From: Actinomycetota bacterium
GTDB lineage: Bacteria; Actinomycetota; Acidimicrobiia; Acidimicrobiales; RAAP-2
DNA: 59,638 nucleotides
Assembly: GCA_021324045.1 (NCBI GenBank)
Contig: JAJPJV010000006.1
Span: 1 to 59,638, forward strand
Direction of reading: 5' to 3'
The number at the start of each line of letters is the position of its first letter. Position 1 is the first letter of the stretch. This document shows, piece by piece, positions 52,806 to 59,638 of the stretch. The notes below the pieces were generated by a model. The model was not told the DNA's origin. It worked only from the letters and a program-made list of their open reading frames with translations, and did no database searches. The position numbers and the translations under genes are program-made.

Positions 52806-53614
52806 CGATCGGCTGCCTGGGGAATCAGCGCATTGAGGCTGCCGGAACGAAAGCCCTCCAGGTCGAGGCAGACGTAGCCGTAGCCGGCACGCTTCAGTGC
52901 GCCGACCACCTCACGACGGAGCGCGACCGCACGCGCGAGCTCGTGTTCCTCGACCTCCACCCGCGCAACACTGCCATGGTGGCGCACCCGTGTCTGGCGG
53001 AACCCCAGACGCCGGAGCGCGGCCTCCGCCGTCGCCACCGACCGCAGCGCACCCAGGGTCACCGGGGTCCCGTAGGGGATGCGCGAGGACAGACACGCCG
53101 CCGCGGGCTTGTCCCAGGTCCGCAAACCCAACCGTCGTGACCACTCCCGGACGTCGGCCTTCGAGAACCCCGCGGAGACCAGCGGGAAGACCGCTCCCTC
53201 CTCGAGCGCCACGCGCTGGCCCGGCCGATAGTCACCGAGATCGTCGAGGTTGACGCCAAGGGCAATCGCCGCCCCCTCGGCCTCGGCGAACGGACCCAGT
53301 GCACCCATGAGCGCGCGCTTGCAGCGGGCGCATCGATCAGCACCGTTGGCGCGATAGCGAGGATCCTCCATCTCCGCACTGGGGACCCCGAGCCAGCGCA
53401 GCCCCCACTCCGCAGCCAGCTGCCGACAGTCGTCAGCTTCCTCGGGGGCCAGCGACGGCGAGAAGGCGGTCACGGAGAGGACGCGATCGGCTCCGAGGCA
53501 GTCGGTCGCCACCTTTGCGAGGAAGGCCGAGTCGGCGCCTCCGCTGAAGGCCACGACCACCCGGCCGAGGCGCTCCAGCTCGGTGTGGAGGGTGGACAGC
53601 GAGGCCGGGCTCAA
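52802..53614 (-). CDS. larE: LarE: ATP-dependent sulfur transferase for the nickel-pincer cofactor
   Basis: A 270-residue PP-loop protein. The N-terminal loop VVAFSGGADSAFLAKVA, ADRCARCKRALM and PAAACLSSRIPYG are standard LarE. The Cys of ACLSSR is at the place of the sacrificial cysteine whose sulfur goes into the cofactor in Lactiplantibacillus. It is therefore probably the single-Cys sacrificial type, though the two extra Cys of CARC deserve attention. The TTG at 53614 overlaps the hemQ stop (TTGA). It is separated from larBC by 3 kb, with no larA in the window. Confidence 0.92.
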   Translation of the reverse strand: MSPASLSTLHTELERLGRVVVAFSGGADSAFLAKVATDCLGADRVLSVTAFSPSLAPEEADDCRQLAAEWGLRWLGVPSAEMEDPRYRANGADRCARCKRALMGALGPFAEAEGAAIALGVNLDDLGDYRPGQRVALEEGAVFPLVSAGFSKADVREWSRRLGLRTWDKPAAACLSSRIPYGTPVTLGALRSVATAEAALRRLGFRQTRVRHHGSVARVEVEEHELARAVALRREVVGALKRAGYGYVCLDLEGFRSGSLNALIPQAADR

Positions 53615-54309
53615 CGGGCGGCCCCGCGCTCGAGTACCTCGTCGAGCGCTCCGACGATGCCCGTGTAAAAGGGCCCGAACTCCGCGAAACGAGCCGAGGC
53701 TTCGTCGAAACGCATGCGATACACGCACTCTTTGAGATCCTCGGGCCTGGTGGCGAACAGCGTCACCCCCCATTCCCAGTCGTCGAGGCCGGTTGAGCCC
53801 GTGACGAGCTGGAGCACCCGCCCCCGAAACGATCGCCCCACTCCGCCATGGCTGCGCATCAGCGACTCGCGGGCGCCATAGGGAAGGCGGTACCAGTTGT
53901 CGGTTCCCGAGCGCCGCTTGGACATCGGGTAGAAGCAGAACGCCCGTTTGCCCTCAGGGGGAAGCGACGGGTACAGGCGCGCGTGTTTGAGCTCCTCAGG
54001 AACGCCGGAGGCATACTCGGAGACCTCCGTCAGCGACACATAGGACCAGGTCGGGTCGAGCCCCGCCCGGACGACCTCGGTCTGGAAGCGGCGAAGCTCC
54101 CACAGGTCGGGCCCCAGCACCATGAAGCCCACGTCCGCCTTGTGCCCGAGCAGCGCGACCGTGACGACCGTCAGGCCGGCCTTCCGGGCTGCGTGCTCGG
54201 CCTGTTCGAGCGCGGGCACGTCAACCGTCGCGCGTGATCGGCAGAACAGGTGCAGGACCCCCAAGCCGATGGCAGGGGAGAGCGGTTCGTGGCCGTCGGT
54301 GGAGGGCAC
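53611..54309 (-). CDS. hemQ: Chlorite dismutase-fold coproheme decarboxylase (HemQ/ChdC)
   Basis: A 232-residue protein from the GTG at 54309. 'FCFYPMSKRRSGTDNWYRLP' and SLMRSHGGVGRSF hold the family Tyr/Lys and the axial histidine (HG). 'GSTGLDDWEWGVTLFATRPE' and 'VYRMRFDEASARFAEFGPFY' complete the fold. In actinobacteria this enzyme makes haem b from coproheme and not perchlorate-linked chlorite reduction. It heads a coupled unit with larE and the NIL protein, an unusual grouping. Confidence 0.9.
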   Translation of the reverse strand: MPSTDGHEPLSPAIGLGVLHLFCRSRATVDVPALEQAEHAARKAGLTVVTVALLGHKADVGFMVLGPDLWELRRFQTEVVRAGLDPTWSYVSLTEVSEYASGVPEELKHARLYPSLPPEGKRAFCFYPMSKRRSGTDNWYRLPYGARESLMRSHGGVGRSFRGRVLQLVTGSTGLDDWEWGVTLFATRPEDLKECVYRMRFDEASARFAEFGPFYTGIVGALDEVLERGAAR

Positions 54310-54386
54310 CGTGGTCAGTCTAGAGATGCGCTCCGTTCGAGGAGATTCCCGCCTGGCGCAAAGAGCCTCCCCGGCCCGGACGCGCC

Positions 54387-54413
54387 AGGGACCGGAGCCA
54401 CGCTCCGGTCCCT
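54387..54413 (-). terminator. Strong hairpin downstream of groEL
   Basis: AGGGACCGGAGC-CAC-GCTCCGGTCCCT is a perfect 12-bp stem with a 3-base loop, 63 bp after the groEL stop and 78 bp before the hemQ start. It has no T-run. Its strength and place make it the likely groEL terminator. Confidence 0.75.
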
Positions 54414-54475
54414 GCACGCAGACAACCTCGAACCGGCTCCCAGCGTGCTGCGTCGCTGCGAGCCGATGCTAAGGA

Positions 54476-56164
<1,689 letters not shown>

Positions 56165-56176
56165 CTATCAAGTTCG

Positions 56177-56203
56177 TTAGCACTCTCATTCATCGAGTGC
56201 TAA
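56177..56203. promoter_or_regulatory. CIRCE element (HrcA operator) upstream of groEL
   Basis: TTAGCACTC (56177-56185), a 9-bp spacer, and GAGTGCTAA (56195-56203): a perfect match to the CIRCE consensus. It lies 73-99 bp upstream of the groEL start codon on the minus strand and predicts HrcA repression with heat induction. Confidence 0.95.
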
Positions 56204-56323
56204 CAGCAAATCACGTCGAGCACGGCGGCGCAACCGTATGGCAGCGCTGACGCGCGGTTCACGCCCTGCCGGTCCTCTGACTCGGCAGCCGGGGTCGATG
56301 GTGGGACGACGCGGGCGCCGCTT

Positions 56324-56350
56324 TCGTCGGTCCCTGTTGGGGACCGACGA
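56324..56350 (-). terminator. Perfect hairpin at the end of the thrC-moaD unit
   Basis: TCGTCGGTCCC-TGTTG-GGGACCGACGA has 11-bp perfect arms and a 5-base loop, beginning nine bases after the moaD stop. No T-run follows on either strand. It sits between moaD and the groEL promoter. Confidence 0.75.
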
Positions 56351-56358
56351 CGATGCCC

Positions 56359-56634
56359 TCAGCCCCCGGCGACCGCGGGCACGATCGAAACGACCTGACC
56401 CGGCCGGATCGGGGTGTCGAGACCCTCGAGGAACCGGACGTCCTCGTCAGCGACGAAGACGTTCACGAAGCGCCGCAGTGCGCCGTCTTCGTCGAGCAGG
56501 CGCTCAGCCATCCCCGGGTGCGCCTCGTCAAGGGCCTTGATGATCCCGCCCACGGTCTCGCCGTCGACTTCGACCTCGCCAACGCCTCCGGTCAAGCTCC
56601 GCAGCTGCGTCGGCACCCGAACGGTCACCCTCAC
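56359..56634 (-). CDS. MoaD/ThiS-like ubiquitin-fold sulfur carrier
   Basis: A 91-residue beta-grasp protein ending AVAGG, the Gly-Gly tail that is adenylated and thiocarboxylated in MoaD, ThiS and CysO. 'RFVNVFVADEDVRFLEGLDT' and 'RPGQVVSIVPAVAGG' match the family end. The GTG at 56634 overlaps the thrC stop (GTGA). No activating E1-like enzyme or molybdopterin or thiamin gene is nearby. Coupling to a PLP enzyme recalls mycobacterial CysO-CysM, so a sulfur-transfer role with the threonine-synthase-like protein is plausible but unproven. Confidence 0.88.
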   Translation of the reverse strand: MRVTVRVPTQLRSLTGGVGEVEVDGETVGGIIKALDEAHPGMAERLLDEDGALRRFVNVFVADEDVRFLEGLDTPIRPGQVVSIVPAVAGG

Positions 56635-57899
56635 TCCACATGCTCCTCTCCGGGGATCAAGCTCCCCGCCTCGTCGATCACCGAGCGCTCGAAGGATTGC
56701 AGCGTCGGATCGATGGTGGCCGACGGCCCGCACGCACCGGCCAATGCCTCCACGGTTTTGAGGCCGTGACCGGTGACGAGGACGACGACGCGCTCGTCGG
56801 AACGGATCACGCCTCGGGCGGCGAGGGCAGCGAGTGCCGCAATCGTCACGCCTCCCGCGGTCTCGGTGAAGATGCCCTCGGTCCTCGCCAGGAGCTTGAT
56901 CCCCTCGAGGATCTCCTCGTCGCTCACCGCCGCGAAGGCGCCTCCGCTCTGGCGGACCGCTTGCAACGCGTACCACCCGTCCGCGGGGTTCCCGATCGCC
57001 AGGGACTTGGCGATGGTGGAAGGCCGGACGGGGCGGATGGCATCGGTGCCCTCGGCGAATGCCGTCGCGACCGGCGCGCACCCCGCGGCCTGGGCCCCCG
57101 AGACCCGGACCCGAGGAACCTCGGGCAAGAGCCCGACCAGGCCGAGCTCCTCGAACCCCTTTGCGACCTTGGTCAACTGGCTGCCGGAGGCCACGGGCAC
57201 CACGACGTGGTCCGGCGCGCTCCATCCGAGTTGCTCGGCGATCTCGAACGCCAAGGTCTTCGAGCCTTCTGCGTAATAGGTGCGAATGTTGACGTTGACG
57301 AACGCCCACAACGGATGTTCGCTCGCCAGTTCAGCACAGAGGCGATTGACGTCGTCGTAGCTCCCGCGCACAGCGACGACCACGCCCCCGTACACCGCCG
57401 TCATGGTCACCTTGGCCTGTTCGAGGTCCTCGGGGATCAGCACCACCGACGCCATCCCCGCGCGTGCCGCGTGGGCCGCGACCGCGTTGGCGAGGTTGCC
57501 CGTCGACGCACAGGCTGCGACCTTGAACCCCAGCTGCCGTGCCTTGGTCAGTGCGACGGAGACGACCCGGTCCTTGAACGACCCGGTGGGGTTCACCGTG
57601 TCGTTCTTGATGTAGAGCTCCCCGAGCCCCAGCTCCGCCGCAAGCCGATCGGCTCGGGTGAGCGGCGTGAACCCGGCACCGAGGTCCACGGGCACGACGT
57701 CGTCGACGGGGAGCAAGTCGTGGTAACGCCAGATCGACCGCGGCCCTCTCGCAATGGCCTCGCGGCTCACCGACGCCGCGATCCGTTCGTAGTCGTAGAC
57801 GACCTCAAGCGGGCCGAAACAGAAGTCGCAGACATGAAGGGCCTGCGCTGGGTAGGAACGCCCGCACTCCCGGCAGCGCAGGCCACTCACATGCTCCAT
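56631..57899 (-). CDS. thrC: Threonine synthase (PLP, with N-terminal zinc ribbon)
   Basis: A 422-residue PLP enzyme of fold type II. The N-terminal zinc ribbon has C9-x2-C12 and C24-x2-C27. The Schiff-base lysine is K109 in NPTGSFKDR, and 'ACASTGNLANAVAAHAARAG' is the phosphate-binding region. 'VPVASGSQLTKVAKGFEELG' and VTGHGLKTVEALAG follow as in threonine synthases. It should make threonine from O-phosphohomoserine. The ATG at 57899 has AAGGA five bases upstream. It overlaps the MoaD-like gene, which leaves open a sulfur-linked role. Confidence 0.88.
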   Translation of the reverse strand: MEHVSGLRCRECGRSYPAQALHVCDFCFGPLEVVYDYERIAASVSREAIARGPRSIWRYHDLLPVDDVVPVDLGAGFTPLTRADRLAAELGLGELYIKNDTVNPTGSFKDRVVSVALTKARQLGFKVAACASTGNLANAVAAHAARAGMASVVLIPEDLEQAKVTMTAVYGGVVVAVRGSYDDVNRLCAELASEHPLWAFVNVNIRTYYAEGSKTLAFEIAEQLGWSAPDHVVVPVASGSQLTKVAKGFEELGLVGLLPEVPRVRVSGAQAAGCAPVATAFAEGTDAIRPVRPSTIAKSLAIGNPADGWYALQAVRQSGGAFAAVSDEEILEGIKLLARTEGIFTETAGGVTIAALAALAARGVIRSDERVVVLVTGHGLKTVEALAGACGPSATIDPTLQSFERSVIDEAGSLIPGEEHVE

Positions 57900-58229
57900 G
57901 AAGATCCTTTCATCGGTCGGGCATTGGCACCTGGTGCCGGCACCCCCGAAGCGAGCGCTCCCCGCTCCAACGGGTCGGCACTGGTTGCCGCGGCGTCTCA
58001 GGGCCCGTCCCTCGGCCGCTCTGGATGAAGCACCATTATCGTAGGGCGAAGGACCAGGTCCCCGTCAACGTCATCGCCGGGCACTGGGCCGGGCCGCTCA
58101 CCGTCCACCACGGACAGCGAGCGCGGAGCCGAGGACGAAGAACCCGAATCGTGGACCTGGAAGGACGATGCCCACCGATCCGGGTACGCACCCGGGACCT
58201 CCGGCTACCGGAGGGGAGCCGAGGATGTC

Positions 58230-59036
58230 ATGATGCCCCTCGTGCCGCCGACGATCCGCACGTTTCACCACGACGAGTTCGCCCTCGACAGGCTCCTGGA
58301 AGCCAAGGGTGGGCGGACCGTCTCGGTCTGCATCCCGGCGCGCAACGAGGCGGCCACGGTCGGCGCGGTGGTACAGGCCGTCATCGGCTCGGCGGAAGGG
58401 GGACGTGCCACGGGCCTCGCCGACGAGGTGGTGGTCGTCGACGATGGCTCGACCGATGCCACCGGGGAGTGCGCGCGAAACGCAGGCGCTCGAGTCCTGA
58501 GGGTCACCCCCGGCGGGGACAAGGGCCGCGCGATGGCGACTGCGTTGGCCGGTGCCAACGGTGACCTCATCGTCTTCCTCGACGCTGATGTGGAGAACAC
58601 GACCGAGCGGTTCGTCCGGGGTCTTCTCGGCCCGTTGCTCCTCGATTCGCAGATCGCCCTCGTCAAGGGCTGCTACGACCGGCCCCTCAACGGCGAGCCG
58701 ACGGGCGGCGGCCGCGTCACGGAGCTCGTGGCCAAACCGCTCATCGAGCTGCTGTTCCCCGAGCTCTCCGGCGTCCACCAACCCCTCGCGGGAGAGACCG
58801 CTGCACCACGCTGGGTGTTCGAGAAGCTCGACTTCGCCGACGGGTACGGCGTCGAGCTCGGCCTCCTCGTCGACGCAGCCCGCCGCTTCGGTCCCGACGC
58901 GATCGTGCAGGTGGACCTCGGCGTGCGCGTCCACCGGAACCGGCCGCTGCCGGAGCTTCGCCGGCATGCCACCGACGTCCTTCGCGCTGCCTTCGCCCGA
59001 ACCGGCCCATCCTTCGCCGACCCTCGAGGCCGCTGA
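58230..59036 (+). CDS. gpgS: Glucosyl-3-phosphoglycerate synthase (GpgS)
   Basis: A 268-residue GT81-type glycosyltransferase. 'VSVCIPARNEAATVGAVVQA' and LADEVVVVDDGSTDAT bind the nucleotide-sugar, VFLDADVENTT holds the metal aspartates, and 'GGGRVTELVAKPLIELLFPE' with LAGETAA is the GpgS signature near the acceptor. It makes glucosyl-3-phosphoglycerate for glucosylglycerate, a compatible solute and methylglucose-lipopolysaccharide precursor. Start: ATG at 58230 or 58233. It is followed at 58 bp by otsA. Confidence 0.92.
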   Translation: MMPLVPPTIRTFHHDEFALDRLLEAKGGRTVSVCIPARNEAATVGAVVQAVIGSAEGGRATGLADEVVVVDDGSTDATGECARNAGARVLRVTPGGDKGRAMATALAGANGDLIVFLDADVENTTERFVRGLLGPLLLDSQIALVKGCYDRPLNGEPTGGGRVTELVAKPLIELLFPELSGVHQPLAGETAAPRWVFEKLDFADGYGVELGLLVDAARRFGPDAIVQVDLGVRVHRNRPLPELRRHATDVLRAAFARTGPSFADPRGR

Positions 59037-59094
59037 TTCCGAGTAGGGCCGGAGACGCAGGCGTCGAGCGCCGCGGCCCGGTAGCGTGCAGCGG

Positions 59095-59638
59095 ATGGCG
59101 GAGCTGGTCGTCGCCTCCAACCGGGGACCACTGTCGTTCCGGCTCGATAACGGAGAGCCCGTGGCGGCGGGCACCGGCGGTGGTCTGGCCGGAACACTGC
59201 GCCCCCTTCTCGCCGGAACCGGAGCGATCTGGGTCGCGGCCTCGATGACCGAAGCCGACCGGCTCGCGGTCCAGCGCGGCCTCATGGTGGGAGACGGCAT
59301 CCGAATCGTCCCGGTTGCGCTCGACCACGAGTGCTACCGCATGGCCTACGACGTGGTCGCCAACTCGACCCTGTGGTTCGCCTATCACCACCTCTTCGAC
59401 CTTCCGCGTCGCCCGCGCTTCGACCGGCACTGGCACGAAGCCTGGCGCGCGTACCGCCAGCTCAATGCCGCGTTCGCCGAGACCGTGGCAAAAGTTGCCC
59501 CTCGGGGCGCAGCGGTCCTGGTCCAGGACTACCACCTCTCCTTGACGGGCCGGATGCTTGCACAGCGGCGGCCCGACCTTCGCACCGTGCACTTCCTGCA
59601 CGTCCCGTTCCCACCGCCCGAATACGCCCGCGTCCTGC
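59095..59638 (+). CDS. otsA: Trehalose-6-phosphate synthase, N-terminal part (cut by window edge)
   Basis: The first 181 codons of a GT20 enzyme. 'ELVVASNRGPLSFRLDNGEP' and AGTGGGLAGTLRPLL are the donor-side opening of OtsA, 'LWFAYHHLFDLPRRPRFDRH' follows, and VLVQDYHLSLTGRMLA contains the DYH motif. FLHVPFPPPEYARVL is the next conserved block before the edge. It should make trehalose-6-phosphate from UDP- or GDP-glucose. A related glucosylglycerol-phosphate synthase is possible. It lies downstream of gpgS, consistent with a compatible-solute locus. Confidence 0.88.
   Translation, partial: MAELVVASNRGPLSFRLDNGEPVAAGTGGGLAGTLRPLLAGTGAIWVAASMTEADRLAVQRGLMVGDGIRIVPVALDHECYRMAYDVVANSTLWFAYHHLFDLPRRPRFDRHWHEAWRAYRQLNAAFAETVAKVAPRGAAVLVQDYHLSLTGRMLAQRRPDLRTVHFLHVPFPPPEYARVL

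Noticed and set aside
53611-54309. A true chlorite dismutase for perchlorate respiration
   Set aside because: The sequence has the actinobacterial HemQ pattern and no perchlorate reductase genes are nearby.
56640-58028. A 462-codon plus-strand frame
   Set aside because: Antisense to thrC with no domain.

Overview
The window reads as chromosome of a high-G+C actinobacterium. The supporting signs are GTG and TTG starts throughout, an actinobacterial-type SOS box (CGAAC-N4-GTTCG) upstream of recA, a perfect CIRCE element upstream of groEL, an F420-type luciferase-family oxidoreductase, glucosyl-3-phosphoglycerate synthase, a fused CysNC and a HemQ-type coproheme decarboxylase. Lhr, LarBCE, a DUF7064-like protein and ETF/ETF-QO together suggest Acidimicrobiia or a relative. 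That placement is inference, not something the sequence proves.

Layout. 1-11.6 kb: the tail of a membrane protein, an Hsp20 + XRE-cupin operon, a phosphate-type MFS transporter divergent from phoU, a universal stress protein, a PIG-L deacetylase, a FAH-family hydrolase, secreted proteins, DoxX + LOG-like proteins, a Tat-exported DMFA2-like protein and a DUF3048 lipid-anchored or membrane-anchored protein. 11.6-17.5 kb: a housekeeping block with recA and its SOS box, thpR, a macro-domain protein, a 56-residue single-span membrane protein divergent from a small XRE regulator, cinA, pgsA and tRNA-Ser(GCU). 17.4-26 kb: a LuxR-like regulator overlapping that tRNA, a secreted beta-helix protein, an LLM oxidoreductase and its TetR neighbour, and the sulfate-activation operon cysQ-cysD-cysNC. 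26-32 kb: a PAPS-type sulfotransferase divergent from a DUF7064-like protein across a 20-bp palindrome, a cytochrome P450 remnant, and etfB-etfA-ETF-QO with coupled starts. 32-43 kb: Nudix/CYTH-CHAD, a TSUP permease, and a tightly overlapped operon patatin-lhr-pxpA-pxpBC. 43-47 kb: a decayed IS110-type transposase, then two overlapping genes of unknown function (44814-46723), then tRNA-Ser(UGA). 47-59.6 kb: pheA head-to-head with larB-larC, fpg, Nudix + GNAT, hemQ-larE-NIL, groEL, thrC-moaD, gpgS and the start of otsA.

The genes fall into a few working groups. CysQDNC makes and clears PAPS, which the neighbouring sulfotransferase could use. LarB, LarC and LarE are all present for the nickel pincer cofactor, but no LarA client is in the window. 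ETF and ETF-QO form one electron-transfer unit, although the ETF-QO lacks one Fe-S cysteine. PhoU, the phosphate-type MFS protein and a Pho-box-like repeat form a phosphate cluster. GpgS and OtsA point to compatible-solute synthesis.

The best candidate for something undescribed is the gene pair at 44814-46723. The first protein carries a PD-(D/E)XK nuclease pattern. The second lines up with it over about 150 residues but has lost the E-x-K motif. They would form a catalytic/non-catalytic nuclease pair with coupled translation, sitting between an IS110 relic and a tRNA gene. Several very strong hairpins at gene ends lack T-tracts, which suggests that transcription termination here does not depend on a U-run.
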